In this document: positions 40,949 to 49,554 of the stretch, piece by piece | How positions within the stretch are numbered: the first letter of the stretch is position 1 | Layout of the letters: every line of letters begins with the position of its first letter | NCBI GenBank assembly: GCA_015057955.1 | Contig: SVDE01000005.1 | Coordinates: 1-49,554, forward strand | Length of the DNA: 49,554 nucleotides | Source: Lachnospiraceae bacterium | GTDB lineage: Bacteria > Bacillota > Clostridia > Lachnospirales > Lachnospiraceae | Direction: 5' to 3' | The notes under the pieces: generated by a model | Database searches by the model: none | Told to the model about the DNA's origin: nothing | Seen by the model: the letters and a program-made list of their open reading frames with translations, nothing else | Made by a program: the position numbers and the translations under genes

Positions 40949-41878
40949 CTACTCTCCGAAGAGCGAAGTTGAAAAATATCTTTCTGCCGTATCCGGAAGT
41001 ACTGTAACTACAGTCTTGCCGGGGCCAAGTTTCTTTGCAAGTTTGATCGCTGCGGCTACGTTGGTGCCGCTTGAGATCCCGACCATGAGGCCTTCCTCCC
41101 TCGCGAGCCGCTTTGCCGTGCTTATCGCTTCCTCATCTGTCACGACATATATGTCATCATAGATGTTTCTGTTTAATATCTCCGGGATGATGCCGTCACC
41201 TATTCCCATCTGCATGTGGGTTCCTATTGTTCCCCCTGCAAGAATGGCGGCATTTTCCGGCTCAACAGCCCATATCTCGATGTCCGGATACTGAGCCTTA
41301 AGGACCTCTCCTATGCCTGTAATGGTTCCGCCGGTACCGATACCGCTGCAGAACCCGTGGATGGGTCCGGCCACCTGAGCCATTATCTCAAGTGCCGTAT
41401 GTTTCTTGTGCGCCATCGTATTGTTCGGATTTTCAAACTGCTGCGGAACAAAAACATTCGGGCACTTTTCTTTCATTTTAAGTGCGGTCCTGAGGCATTC
41501 CTCTATGCATTCGCCTATATCGCCCGCGTCATGTATAAGGCGGACCTCCGCCCCGTAATGCCTGACCAGCTTTCTGCGCTCTTCACTGACTGAATCAGGC
41601 ATGATTATGATCGTCCTGTATCCCTTTACGGCACCAACAAGTGCCAGGCCTATGCCCTGATTTCCGCTTGTCGGTTCGACGATGATCGAGTCCGGTCCGA
41701 TGAGGCCTGCCCTCTCAGCCTGTTCGATCATGTTGAATGCTGTCCTTGTCTTTATCGACCCTCCCGCGTTCAAGGCTTCCATTTTGACCAGGATCTCCGC
41801 GCTGCCTTCCTCCGGCATACGGTTGAGCCTGATGAGCGGTGTGTTTCCTATTGCGTCAAGAATTGTGTTGCAGATCAT
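40949..41878 (-). CDS. cysK: Cysteine synthase (O-acetylserine sulfhydrylase)
   Basis: PLP enzyme forming cysteine from O-acetylserine and sulfide. In 309 residues I see the PLP-lysine motif GGSIKTRTAF near 40-49, the substrate loop PTSGNQGIGLA near 68-78 and GTGGTITGIGE near 175-185. The usual PSGSVKDR reads AGGSIKTR here, so a related beta-replacing activity is possible. Next to a flavodiiron gene, which suggests an oxidative-stress and thiol theme. Strong family call. Confidence 0.92.
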   Translation of the reverse strand: MICNTILDAIGNTPLIRLNRMPEEGSAEILVKMEALNAGGSIKTRTAFNMIEQAERAGLIGPDSIIVEPTSGNQGIGLALVGAVKGYRTIIIMPDSVSEERRKLVRHYGAEVRLIHDAGDIGECIEECLRTALKMKEKCPNVFVPQQFENPNNTMAHKKHTALEIMAQVAGPIHGFCSGIGTGGTITGIGEVLKAQYPDIEIWAVEPENAAILAGGTIGTHMQMGIGDGIIPEILNRNIYDDIYVVTDEEAISTAKRLAREEGLMVGISSGTNVAAAIKLAKKLGPGKTVVTVLPDTAERYFSTSLFGE

Positions 41879-41902
41879 TTATTTTCCTCTTTTAAACTAT
41901 TA

Positions 41903-43141
41903 TTACAGATAGACGATGAGCGGCAGTGCCACGTAAACAGCTATAAGCGCAAACAGCACCAGCGCCTGCTTTATCTTATGGCCGGTAAGCAGCCCTATGA
42001 ACTCGCGCACCGCAGAATTAGGCCAAAAATACCATTTTGTCTTCGCTCCGATACCTATCGTTCTGAATTTGATCCTTCTGGAGTAAAGTCCGCTCCTGAA
42101 GACATGATAATTGGTCGTTGAGAATATGACTTTCGGAGCCTTTCCTTCAGGATTTCCCTCTTTTTTGCTCCAGTGCGCCATGATCAGATCCCTTGAAAAC
42201 CTCATGTTCTCAAAGGTATTTTCCGACTTATCCTCCATGAGTATGTCTTCTTCACTGATCCCGTGATCCATGAGATAATTCTTCATGCATCCGCATTCCG
42301 AAATGATCTCATCACTGCCTTTTCCGCCTGAGGGAACGAACATGGCTTTCTTTCCGCTCTCTTTGATCTGTCTGTTGTAGAATTCGAGCGCCTTATCTAT
42401 CCTTCCCGCAAGGAGCGGATAAGGTTTTCCGTCCGGCGCGACCCTGCACCCGAGTATGATTATGTAATCCTGATAGGGATCGGGTTTATATTTTGCAGTC
42501 ATAGCCCCTGCTACCATCGAGCCTATGATCATGCATTCAAAATACAGGTAGACTGCCGAGAACAGATTCCAGAAAATCTCGTGAATGATTATTCTTGCAA
42601 GCGACCCCGATACAAAATAGTCAGCGAAGAACAGGGCTGCTTCGCCTGCAACCATGAGCACTGCAAGCAGCATTCCCAAAAAGTTCTGCACTCGTTTTGT
42701 CTCATGCAATATCAGTGATATGTTGGATACAAAGAGCGCAACTGCAAAAATGAGAACAAAAGGCGCCGACAGAAGCATGTAGTTTCTCGCTGACCGCAGC
42801 AGTATGTGCATTATGAAATCGTACCGGTATATGTCCGGGGACTGGAAGCACCTTATGGTCTGAAGAATGAATGTGAGGGCGATCGATGCTATGAACAATC
42901 CGAACCCGAAATACATTATCGTATTATATGAATAGGGATTGTACTGGACCTGCTTCACGAATGTCATGAAGAAAACAAAGACAGATGCCGTGAAGAATAC
43001 CGAAAGTATTGCTGAGGCGATCGCAAGATCCCATTCCCCGGCAAATAATAGCGAAGCGACCACTGCTGCCGCGCTCACGCCCATCAATATAAGTTCTATA
43101 TAAAGTTTTGGTTTTTTGTCCCTGACATCAAACCTAAGCAT
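41903..43141 (-). CDS. Membrane protein with DUF218 (YdcF/SanA-type) domain
   Basis: 412 residues: about eight hydrophobic helices in residues 10-215, then a cytoplasmic or extracellular DUF218 domain from about 225 (DYIIILGCRVAPDGKPYPLL, VPSGGKGSDEIISE, SENTFENMRFSRDL, IFSTTNYHVFRSG) and a final hydrophobic helix. The family is linked to envelope function and possible nucleotide-sugar handling; the reaction is not established. First gene of the eight-gene directon, with its own promoter (43183-43211); no strong Shine-Dalgarno before ATG 43141. Confidence 0.88.
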   Translation of the reverse strand: MLRFDVRDKKPKLYIELILMGVSAAAVVASLLFAGEWDLAIASAILSVFFTASVFVFFMTFVKQVQYNPYSYNTIMYFGFGLFIASIALTFILQTIRCFQSPDIYRYDFIMHILLRSARNYMLLSAPFVLIFAVALFVSNISLILHETKRVQNFLGMLLAVLMVAGEAALFFADYFVSGSLARIIIHEIFWNLFSAVYLYFECMIIGSMVAGAMTAKYKPDPYQDYIIILGCRVAPDGKPYPLLAGRIDKALEFYNRQIKESGKKAMFVPSGGKGSDEIISECGCMKNYLMDHGISEEDILMEDKSENTFENMRFSRDLIMAHWSKKEGNPEGKAPKVIFSTTNYHVFRSGLYSRRIKFRTIGIGAKTKWYFWPNSAVREFIGLLTGHKIKQALVLFALIAVYVALPLIVYL

Positions 43142-43182
43142 GTTAAATCCGTATCCGTTCCATAAAATATTGTTAATAGTTT

Positions 43183-43211
43183 ATTGTATTTCAAAACAGC
43201 CTGTTTTTCAA
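43183..43211 (-). promoter_or_regulatory. Promoter of the DUF218-cysK-...-hom directon
   Basis: Minus strand TTGAAA (43206-43211), 17-base spacer, TACAAT (43183-43188), directly after the DUF5662 stop (43213). Predicted start near 43176, a 35-base leader. Confidence 0.75.
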
Positions 43212-43212
43212 T

Positions 43213-43755
43213 TTAATAACTGTTTTTCCTGCGCAGGTCCCTGATGTATGCAAATGTCTCATCCTCACCTTTTTCAGCAAGCATCGTAAGGAGTTTTCTG
43301 AGCATCGCTTCAGTTTCGGGATGCATTTCCGGATGTTCCTTCCTCCGGTTAAAATACCCGAGAGCATATGCGTCGGTATACTTCTCTTTTGCATATACCT
43401 TGCTCGCTGCTACCCTGTCGCAGAACATCTCTATCAGATACTTCGTCGGCATCTTCACCGGTGCATATCTTTTCAGATCAAGATTAAGGTCATTCCAATA
43501 CTCAAAATGGTGCTTGTTCCTTCCCTTATGATGCATCCACGCGAGTGAATAGCCAAACGCCTCCCTCTCGCCGATATTCGGGCTTTTATCACCCTGGAAA
43601 TACCGTACTCCGGGTATGAATTCAGCCGGTGAGAATTTAGACAGGTCGTGCGTTATGCCCTGCCGTAAGATACCCGCTTTTGCGCAGTTTATGAGGACCT
43701 GGTGCTTATGCGCCAGGATCGTCCTTAAATGTCCGGTAAATCTCTTAAAAGTATT
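43213..43755 (-). CDS. DUF5662 family protein
   Basis: A 180-residue soluble protein with an HD-like pattern: HKHQVLINCAKAG, GITHDLSKFSPAEFIP and SLAWMHHKGRNKHHFEYW suggest a metal-binding helical fold, and HH pairs near 76-85 are candidate ligands. The family (DUF5662) is frequent in gut Firmicutes and phages, with no established reaction. I choose ATG 43755, preceded by CAGGAAGACTG; an earlier ATG at 43788 lacks a site. It has its own promoter, divergent from the lipoprotein gene. Confidence 0.8.
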   Translation of the reverse strand, partial: NTFKRFTGHLRTILAHKHQVLINCAKAGILRQGITHDLSKFSPAEFIPGVRYFQGDKSPNIGEREAFGYSLAWMHHKGRNKHHFEYWNDLNLDLKRYAPVKMPTKYLIEMFCDRVAASKVYAKEKYTDAYALGYFNRRKEHPEMHPETEAMLRKLLTMLAEKGEDETFAYIRDLRRKNSY

Positions 43756-43797
43756 CATCAGTCTTCCTGTTCTGTTCCTATCGATCATCGATCTTAT

Positions 43798-43826
43798 ATT
43801 ATATCGTATATCAATATGTCTGTGAA
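43798..43826 (-). promoter_or_regulatory. Promoter of the DUF5662 gene
   Basis: Minus strand TTCACA (43821-43826), 17-base spacer, perfect TATAAT (43798-43803). Predicted start near 43791. Confidence 0.7.
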
Positions 43827-43845
43827 ACTGTTTTCAATCCCCCTT

Positions 43846-43874
43846 TTGACAAATGGAAGTCTTAAGAGTTATAT
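43846..43874 (+). promoter_or_regulatory. Promoter of the EF-hand lipoprotein gene
   Basis: Perfect TTGACA (43846-43851), 17-base spacer, TTATAT (43869-43874). Predicted start near 43881, right before a GCCGGG/CCCGGC hairpin (43883-43902) that precedes GAAGGAGGG. Confidence 0.8.
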
Positions 43875-43915
43875 TTTTTTTAGCCGGGCCGATCATCCCG
43901 GCGAAGGAGGGAAAT

Positions 43916-45220
43916 ATGAAAAAGATAATCGCATTGCTCATGTCAGTTCTTCTCATTGCAGGCCTTGCCGCATGCGGTCAAAGTACACCCGCGACCCAGG
44001 CAGCACCCGAAGGATCCACAGATCCAGCAACCGGATCTGCTCCGGAAGAGACCACCGAAGCTGCAGCCGCGGAGACAACCGTGGAAGAGACAACCGAAGG
44101 CTCTGTTTCAAGGCTCTCAATACTTGTCGGTTCATACTCAATGATGGAAGTAAAAACCGTTACTGATGACAGTTATGCCGGACTATACGGACCGTCCGCT
44201 GAAGAAGGCGCCGCAAGATCGGCCGTCGCCGGCATCATTGCAGCGGGAAATGCTTTTATCAACGGATTTAAGATCCCCGCCACAGCGGAAGAACTTGCCT
44301 CAGAATATCCCGATGGTTTCACAGTTAACGCAAGCCCCTGGCTGTCAATTACCGAAAACGGAACTTATAAGGTCGACAGGGATGAATATGCTGATTATGA
44401 TGAAGCGGTGCTCGCGCTCATCAGCCGTGTGCCCGCAGGAAATGAGTTCATCCTTTCGGACGAAGACGGAGACGGCTTCTATGAAAAGATAGAAGGCATA
44501 TGCAGGGCGGCTTTCATAATAGCCGAGACTTATGATGTAAAAACATTCTTCCGTGCCGATATCGAAGAGGAAAATGCAAGGGCATTTGACGGCGACCTGG
44601 CTGTTTCACGTGTAGGCCTTACCGCCTCAGAAGTTATTGGCGGGCCCGAAGCCGGCGACATGGCATTTGCTTATGCCACTCCTGACGGCTGGGTAGTTGA
44701 AAAAGCTTATCCCGTCACAGGAAAACTGGTCGAGGGCATCGATCATGAATACTATCAGATAGATGACACCAAATATGATGACGCAATGCGTTTCTCAAGA
44801 GACAATATCGTCATCTCTAACCGCTGCGGCGAGTTCACAAATGCACTTAAATACTTTGGACTGTCCGGTGCGGATTCAGATACCGAAGTTACTCTATGGT
44901 TCGTTAAGCCTGCTTACGCTGACACTCTTGGTGCCCCGGCCGGATTTACCAGTGAAGATTCCAAGGCTATACTTGAAAGCGCGATAAACCAGGCCAATGA
45001 CAAACTGGCGGCTCATCCTGATGCTCCGGAAGCTGCGGCGCAGCAGCTTCTCGCCTCTCTCCAGAAAGCCCAGGAAGTCTATGATGATGCAGCTTCTGTT
45101 CCCGAACAGATGACTTATCAGGTATATCTGCTCTACCTCACACTTCACGGAAGCGGCGATGACATCGGTGCCAAATTTGCCGGATATGACTACCCCGGAT
45201 TTGACAACATGATCCAGTAA
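43916..45220 (+). CDS. Lipoprotein with EF-hand-like loop, unknown function
   Basis: Not recognised as a named family. The 434-residue protein has a lipoprotein signal (IIALLMSVLLIAGLAAC, lipobox LAAC) followed by a Thr/Glu/Ala-rich linker to about residue 65, so it is surface-exposed. A calcium-loop-like sequence DEDGDGFYEKIE at about 182-193 has Asp/Glu at positions 1, 3, 5, 9 and 12. The C-terminal segment (about 345-395) resembles a FIVAR-type three-helix unit, a repeat common in surface adhesins. ATG 43916, with GAAGGAGGG 5 bases upstream. Own promoter and terminator. Confidence 0.88.
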   Translation: MKKIIALLMSVLLIAGLAACGQSTPATQAAPEGSTDPATGSAPEETTEAAAAETTVEETTEGSVSRLSILVGSYSMMEVKTVTDDSYAGLYGPSAEEGAARSAVAGIIAAGNAFINGFKIPATAEELASEYPDGFTVNASPWLSITENGTYKVDRDEYADYDEAVLALISRVPAGNEFILSDEDGDGFYEKIEGICRAAFIIAETYDVKTFFRADIEEENARAFDGDLAVSRVGLTASEVIGGPEAGDMAFAYATPDGWVVEKAYPVTGKLVEGIDHEYYQIDDTKYDDAMRFSRDNIVISNRCGEFTNALKYFGLSGADSDTEVTLWFVKPAYADTLGAPAGFTSEDSKAILESAINQANDKLAAHPDAPEAAAQQLLASLQKAQEVYDDAASVPEQMTYQVYLLYLTLHGSGDDIGAKFAGYDYPGFDNMIQ

Positions 45221-45235
45221 TATATCTGGCGCTCC

Positions 45236-45271
45236 AAAAGGGGGCTGTCCCACACGGACAGCCCCCTTTTT
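45236..45271 (+). terminator. Terminator after the EF-hand lipoprotein gene
   Basis: 11-bp GC-rich stem (45240-45250 with 45256-45266), loop CACAC, then a T-run (45267-45271). Confidence 0.93.
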
Positions 45272-45359
45272 ACACAATCAATATATTTACTAAGAGCCGT
45301 TTTTCTGATAATTTATTAGTAACCAAAATAACGGCCAATATGGCGAAAGGAGCAGTAAA

Positions 45360-47732
45360 TTGAAGCATCTAAAAAAAGCAGAGATCGAACAGCTTGATCA
45401 GTACTGGCGGGCGTCAAATTACCTTACTGCCTGTCAGCTTTATCTTCTGGACAATCCTCTTCTTGAAAGGCATCTTCAGGATGAAGACATCAAGAAGACC
45501 ATCGTCGGACACTGGGGTACATGCCCCGGCCAGAATTTCATCTACACTCACCTCAACAGGGTGATCAATAAATATGATCTTAACATGATCTATCTGTCAG
45601 GACCCGGACACGGCGGAAATGCCATGGTAGCCCAGGACTGGCTGGACGGAAGCTATTCAGAGATCTATCCGAATATCTCAAGGGACAAAGAAGGAATGAA
45701 GAGGCTGTTCAGGCAGTTCTCATTCCCCGGCGGAATCCCCAGCCATGTCGCACCTGAAACACCGGGTTCGATCCATGAAGGAGGCGAACTTGGCTATTCA
45801 CTTGCCCATGCTTTCGGAGCGGTACTGGATAACCCGGATCTTATCGCTGCCTGCGTTGTAGGCGACGGTGAAGCCGAGACCGGACCTCTTGCTGCCGGAT
45901 GGCACGGGAACAAGTTCATGAACCCGCGCACTGACGGCGTCGTCCTTCCGATACTGCATCTGAATGGATTTAAGATTGCCAACCCCACGATATTTGCAAG
46001 AATGAGCCACGAAGAGGTTGAAAACTTCTTCAAGGGCTGCGGATGGACTCCTTACTTTGTTGAAGGTGACGATCCCGCCAAAATGCATGACCTCATGGCA
46101 ACGACTCTTGATACTGTCATTGAACAGATACAGAAGATCAAGGCACATGCCGAAGGCGGCGACATTACAAGACCTTTCTGGCCCATGATAGTCCTCAGGA
46201 CTCCAAAGGGCTGGACCGCGCCGAAGGTAGTTGACGGAAAAGTCCTTGAAGGCAGCTGGAACTCCCATCAGGTTCCCATTGCCATGGGCGCCAAGACCGA
46301 AGAGCACCTTAAGCTCCTCGAGGACTGGCTGCGCTCCTACAGGCCGGAAGAACTGTTCAATGAGAACGGTGAACCCATAAAGAGCATAACGGATTTTGCC
46401 CCCAAGGGAATCAGGCGCATGGGCGCCAACCCTCACGCGAATGGCGGCTATCTGCTGAAAGCGCTCCGCACGCCCGACTGGCGCGAATACGGAGTTGACG
46501 TCAAGGCTGCAGGCGAGGTTGAAGCTCAGGACATGTACATACTCGGAACTTATGTGCGCGATGTCATGAAGCTGAACATGAAATCAAAGAACTTCCGTAT
46601 CTTCGGACCTGACGAGACCGCTTCCAACAGGCTTCAGGCAGTATTTGACGTTACCGGAAGAAGGTTCATGGATCCTCAGATCGAGGGAATAGACGATCAT
46701 CTTGACCCTGACGGAAGAGTCATGGACAGCATGCTCTCAGAGCACATGTGTGAAGGCATGCTCGAAGGGTACCTGCTCACAGGGCGTCACGGTTTCTTCA
46801 ACAGCTACGAGGCATTCATCAGGATAGTTGACTCCATGGCTGCACAGCACGCCAAGTGGCTGAAGATGTGCAGCGAACTTCCCTGGAGACAGGATATCGC
46901 TTCCCTTAACTATGTCCTTGCGTCAAATGTATGGCAGCAGGACCACAACGGATTCACACATCAGGATCCCGGATTCCTGGATCACATAGCGAATAAAAAG
47001 GCTGATGTCATCAGGATGTATCTTCCGCCTGATGCCAACTGCCTGCTCAGCTGCTTTGACCACTGCATCAAGAGCAGGAACTATGTAAATGTCATTGTAG
47101 CCAGCAAGCATCCCCGTCCCCAGTGGCTTACCACCGACCAGGCCATCAAGCACTGTACTCAGGGCATAGGTATCTGGGACTGGGCATCGAACGACGAGGG
47201 ACAGGAGCCTGACATTGTCATGGCCTGCTGCGGCGATACTCCGACTCTCGAAACCCTGGCAGCTGTCACGATACTGCGCCATGAGCTTCCCGAGATCAAG
47301 ATCCGTGTCGTCAACGTAGTCGACCTCATGAGGCTGCAGCCTCACACCCAGCATCCTCACGGACTCACGGATGTGGAATATGACAGCATATTTACCAAGG
47401 ACAAACCGATACTGTTCGCATTCCACGGCTACCATACACTGGTACATGAGCTTACTTACAGACGGCACAACAGCAACATCCATGTTCGCGGCTACAAGGA
47501 AGAAGGAACCATTACCACACCGTTTGACATGCGCGTTCGCAATGAGCTTGACCGCTTCAGCCTGGTGATGAGCGTTGTCCAGCTTCTACCTCAGGTTGAA
47601 AATAAGGCTGCGCATCTCATTCAGAAGATGAAGGACAAACTCGTAGAGCACAGGCAGTACATCAATGACAACGGCATTGATCTTCCTGAGGTCAAGGATT
47701 GGAAATGGAACGAAGGAAAAGGAAACTACTGA
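45360..47732 (+). CDS. xfp: Xylulose-5-phosphate/fructose-6-phosphate phosphoketolase
   Basis: Thiamine-diphosphate enzyme cleaving xylulose-5-phosphate or fructose-6-phosphate with phosphate to acetyl-phosphate and glyceraldehyde-3- or erythrose-4-phosphate. The 790-residue length is standard. Motifs: [10 protein letters not shown]-like segment ([19 protein letters not shown]), [28 protein letters not shown] (TPP site) and the C-terminal [20 protein letters not shown]. It starts with TTG at 45360 after AAAGGAG. First of three genes with short gaps (phosphoketolase, LOG protein, lipoprotein). Confidence 0.97.
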   Translation: MKHLKKAEIEQLDQYWRASNYLTACQLYLLDNPLLERHLQDEDIKKTIVGHWGTCPGQNFIYTHLNRVINKYDLNMIYLSGPGHGGNAMVAQDWLDGSYSEIYPNISRDKEGMKRLFRQFSFPGGIPSHVAPETPGSIHEGGELGYSLAHAFGAVLDNPDLIAACVVGDGEAETGPLAAGWHGNKFMNPRTDGVVLPILHLNGFKIANPTIFARMSHEEVENFFKGCGWTPYFVEGDDPAKMHDLMATTLDTVIEQIQKIKAHAEGGDITRPFWPMIVLRTPKGWTAPKVVDGKVLEGSWNSHQVPIAMGAKTEEHLKLLEDWLRSYRPEELFNENGEPIKSITDFAPKGIRRMGANPHANGGYLLKALRTPDWREYGVDVKAAGEVEAQDMYILGTYVRDVMKLNMKSKNFRIFGPDETASNRLQAVFDVTGRRFMDPQIEGIDDHLDPDGRVMDSMLSEHMCEGMLEGYLLTGRHGFFNSYEAFIRIVDSMAAQHAKWLKMCSELPWRQDIASLNYVLASNVWQQDHNGFTHQDPGFLDHIANKKADVIRMYLPPDANCLLSCFDHCIKSRNYVNVIVASKHPRPQWLTTDQAIKHCTQGIGIWDWASNDEGQEPDIVMACCGDTPTLETLAAVTILRHELPEIKIRVVNVVDLMRLQPHTQHPHGLTDVEYDSIFTKDKPILFAFHGYHTLVHELTYRRHNSNIHVRGYKEEGTITTPFDMRVRNELDRFSLVMSVVQLLPQVENKAAHLIQKMKDKLVEHRQYINDNGIDLPEVKDWKWNEGKGNY

Positions 47733-47753
47733 TAACAGATAAAGGAGAACTCC

Positions 47754-48368
47754 ATGAACATATGCATTTACGGAGCGGCCAGCACCGACATAGATAAGGG
47801 TTATATCGAAACTGTTGAAAAATTAGGCGAAATTCTTGCGAAAAGAGGCCATACCCTGATCTTCGGTGCAGGAAACGGCGGCCTCATGGGCGCAGCAGCC
47901 AGAGGATTTAAAAAAGGCGGCGGAAGAGTTGCGGGCGTTGCTCCCACATTTTTCCGTGATACAGTCATCGAAGAACTTTATCCCCATTGTGACAACATCA
48001 TTTACACAGACAGCATGGGCATGCGCAAATCTGTCATGGAGATGAATGCTGACGCGTTCATAGTCACTCCCGGAGGCATCGGAACTTTTGATGAATTCTT
48101 CCAGGTCCTTACGCTTAAGCAGCTCCATCAGATCAATAAACCGATCGCCCTTTTCAATATCTGCGGATACTATTACTCTATAGAAGCTCTGATGCACAAC
48201 GGTGCAGAAGAAAAATTCCTGAGGGCTGACTGCCTTTCATTATTCAAGAGCTTCACCGAAGATGAAATGGATGAACTGATCGAATATGTTGAAACACCGT
48301 GCCCGCCTCTTCCGAATGATGTAGAACTGGTATACGGATTCTACGGCGATACGACAACAAACGAATAA
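47754..48368 (+). CDS. LOG-family protein (TIGR00730, nucleoside-5'-monophosphate phosphoribohydrolase type)
   Basis: 204 residues with the family signature PGGIGTFDEFFQVLTL (about 103-118), the N-terminal ICIYGAASTDIDKGYIE and GAGNGGLMGAAARGF, and GMRKSVME before the motif. LOG proteins cleave the ribose-base bond of AMP-like nucleotides; some relatives act on cytokinin precursors. Here a nucleotide-salvage or regulatory role is likely. AAAGGAG precedes the ATG; 21 bases after the phosphoketolase. Confidence 0.92.
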   Translation: MNICIYGAASTDIDKGYIETVEKLGEILAKRGHTLIFGAGNGGLMGAAARGFKKGGGRVAGVAPTFFRDTVIEELYPHCDNIIYTDSMGMRKSVMEMNADAFIVTPGGIGTFDEFFQVLTLKQLHQINKPIALFNICGYYYSIEALMHNGAEEKFLRADCLSLFKSFTEDEMDELIEYVETPCPPLPNDVELVYGFYGDTTTNE

Positions 48369-48386
48369 CCTTTAAGGAGGTATTTT

Positions 48387-49554
48387 ATGAAGTTCAGACG
48401 TTCTATTCTTCTGATCACCTCCCTGTTGCTGTGCACAGCACTTTTGCTCGCTGCCTGCCAGAAGAATGAAACTCCTTCATCAACCCAGGCAACAACTGAG
48501 GCAAGCACAGAGCAGGTCTTCTCAGGAGAACTTACAGAATTTTACAGGAACAACATGGTTGTCACAAACAGCCAGGGGAACATGGAGTTCACCACTCTTC
48601 CCATGACCAAGTTCATTGTCAGCGGATCTGACTGGCTGACACTCGGTGACACAGTGGAAGTCCGCTACCACGAGCAAGGCTCCTCGCATCAGGCTGACCA
48701 GGTCCTTGTGACAAAGCATGAGGATCCTGTATATATCTTCAACGGTATAATAATCTCAAAAGAACAGTACTTCATGACCATAAGCGGAAGTGAGATGACC
48801 ATAGTTGTTGAGTATGACATTAAAACGAAGGTCACCGGCGATCCGGAAGTCGGCGATGCTGTCGAGATCGAATATACCGGCGACATCAGCGAAGATCCTT
48901 ATGCTGTGCGCATCACCGTCACAACCAAGAACGTGGTCCCCCAGTTCCTTACTGCATGCGGAATAGTTTCGGAGCTCAAAGCTGACGGATTCACACTCTG
49001 CATCGACTCCGCAGACGCATTTGAATTCAAGCTGACACAGAATACAAAGATCACCGGCGAAGCGACAGAACTCCAAAACGGCGACAGCGTAATTGTCTCT
49101 TACACAAACGACATACACAATACTCCTACCGCCATTTCCGTCGACATAATCAAGGCTGCAGACAGGACGCCTGAAAAGAAATATGTAGTAAACGGAACAG
49201 TAGGCAGCATATCTGTGGGGTCATTTGATCTGAAAACTTCCAACGGAACATACAAGTTCAAAGCAACCGATAAGACTGATTTCTCCGGTGTCAAGTTTGA
49301 AACAGGTGCCGAGGCAGTTGTTACATATACAGGAAATATCGCGGATGCCCCTGTTGCCGTAACGGTTTATTGCTCTAAACCCGCACCGAAGCCGGAACCT
49401 CCGACTGAAAAACCGACTGAGAAGCCGACGGAGAAGCCGACCGAGAAACCTACTGAGAAACCGACCGAAAAGCCGACGGAAACTCCGACCGAGACTCCGA
49501 CTGAGACTCCGACCGAGACTCCGACCGAGACTCCGACTGAGACTCCGACTGAGA
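48387..49554 (+). CDS. Lipoprotein with four tandem domains and a PTE-rich stalk (3' end cut by window)
   Basis: Runs open to the window end (about 389 codons). A lipoprotein signal (LLLCTALLLAAC, Cys about 24) is followed by four similar units of about 68-73 residues each (about 46-112, 115-180, 184-256, 264-330). Each reads as strand-strand pairs with patterns such as GDxVEVxY, YTGDI, TYTGN and short hydrophobic strands, suggesting OB-like beta barrels. A stalk of Pro-Thr-Glu-Lys then Pro-Thr-Glu-Thr repeats begins about 338. Function unknown; surface display likely. AAGGAGG precedes ATG 48387, 18 bases after the LOG gene. Confidence 0.85.
   Translation, partial: MKFRRSILLITSLLLCTALLLAACQKNETPSSTQATTEASTEQVFSGELTEFYRNNMVVTNSQGNMEFTTLPMTKFIVSGSDWLTLGDTVEVRYHEQGSSHQADQVLVTKHEDPVYIFNGIIISKEQYFMTISGSEMTIVVEYDIKTKVTGDPEVGDAVEIEYTGDISEDPYAVRITVTTKNVVPQFLTACGIVSELKADGFTLCIDSADAFEFKLTQNTKITGEATELQNGDSVIVSYTNDIHNTPTAISVDIIKAADRTPEKKYVVNGTVGSISVGSFDLKTSNGTYKFKATDKTDFSGVKFETGAEAVVTYTGNIADAPVAVTVYCSKPAPKPEPPTEKPTEKPTEKPTEKPTEKPTEKPTETPTETPTETPTETPTETPTETPTE
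49402..49554 (+). repeat. 12-bp tandem repeats coding PTEK and PTET units
   Basis: From about 49402 there are six near-identical 12-base units coding Pro-Thr-Glu-Lys, then at least six coding Pro-Thr-Glu-Thr, running off the window. Third codon bases vary, so the protein repeat is better kept than the DNA repeat. It is a coding stalk, not a CRISPR array. Confidence 0.9.

Noticed and set aside
45798-46436. 212-codon minus-strand frame inside the phosphoketolase gene
   Set aside because: Antisense shadow; no start signal and no known motif.
49402-49554. CRISPR-like repeats near the window end
   Set aside because: Units are 12 bases, contiguous, in frame and coding PTE repeats; no spacers.

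Overview
The window looks like chromosomal DNA of a low-to-mid-GC anaerobic member of the Bacillota, class Clostridia (Lachnospiraceae or a neighbouring family). The evidence is the gene order rqcP-divIC-tilS-hpt-ftsH, the order tadA-ffs-dnaX-ybaB-recR, a MecA adaptor, a flavodiiron protein, a bacterial 2[4Fe-4S] ferredoxin, a phosphoketolase, strong AGGAGG ribosome-binding sites and sigma-A promoters with 17-bp spacers. I see no tRNA, 5S/16S/23S rRNA, insertion sequence, prophage or CRISPR array. The only RNA gene is the SRP RNA. The genus cannot be named from this sequence alone.

Layout. 1-4922 (minus) is a housekeeping block: HU, RqcP, DivIC, TilS, Hpt, FtsH. 5068-5673 (plus) is a PgsA-type phosphatidyltransferase, divergent from HU. 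5741-14050 (minus) is the tyrA-tadA-[ffs]-dnaX-ybaB-recR group, ending in a 1359-residue protein with an N-terminal TPR region, a very acidic centre and a C-terminal P-loop ATPase domain that I cannot assign. 14115-16231 holds an SH3/GH18 membrane-anchored glycosidase and a small unknown gene. MecA lies at 16487-17239 (plus). 17319-22428 is a spermidine/putrescine uptake operon, potABCD, headed by an XRE-cupin regulator. 22576-23132 has divergent small redox genes (DUF1858 and ferredoxin). 23188-25166 is larB-larC, for the nickel-pincer cofactor. 25287-27940 is a metal-resistance unit: a P-type ATPase, a separate HMA metallochaperone and a divergent ArsR/SmtB repressor with a perfect 12-2-12 palindrome between them. 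27948-32251 is a four-gene operon of MATE exporter, ketopantoate-reductase-family enzyme, amidohydrolase-2 protein and PhlG/phloretin-hydrolase-family C-C hydrolase. 32364-33488 has small unknown proteins and a structured non-coding stretch. 33549-43141 is a tightly spaced eight-gene directon: DUF218, cysK, flavodiiron protein, SDR, SpoIIE-type phosphatase/kinase, pgi, GNAT, hom. 43213-43755 is DUF5662. 43916-49554 (plus) holds a lipoprotein, then phosphoketolase, a LOG-family protein and a repeat-containing lipoprotein cut by the window edge.

Most interesting points. (1) The MATE/reductase/amidohydrolase/PhlG-like operon looks like an undescribed pathway for acyl-phenolic or 1,3-diketone compounds, and its amidohydrolase lacks expected metal ligands. 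(2) The giant TPR/acidic/P-loop protein at the end of the dnaX-recR operon has no function I recognise. (3) pgsA and mecA both have a promoter whose predicted start falls on the A of the ATG with no Shine-Dalgarno, suggesting leaderless mRNAs. (4) The polyamine-binding protein PotD carries a C-terminal membrane anchor instead of a lipobox.
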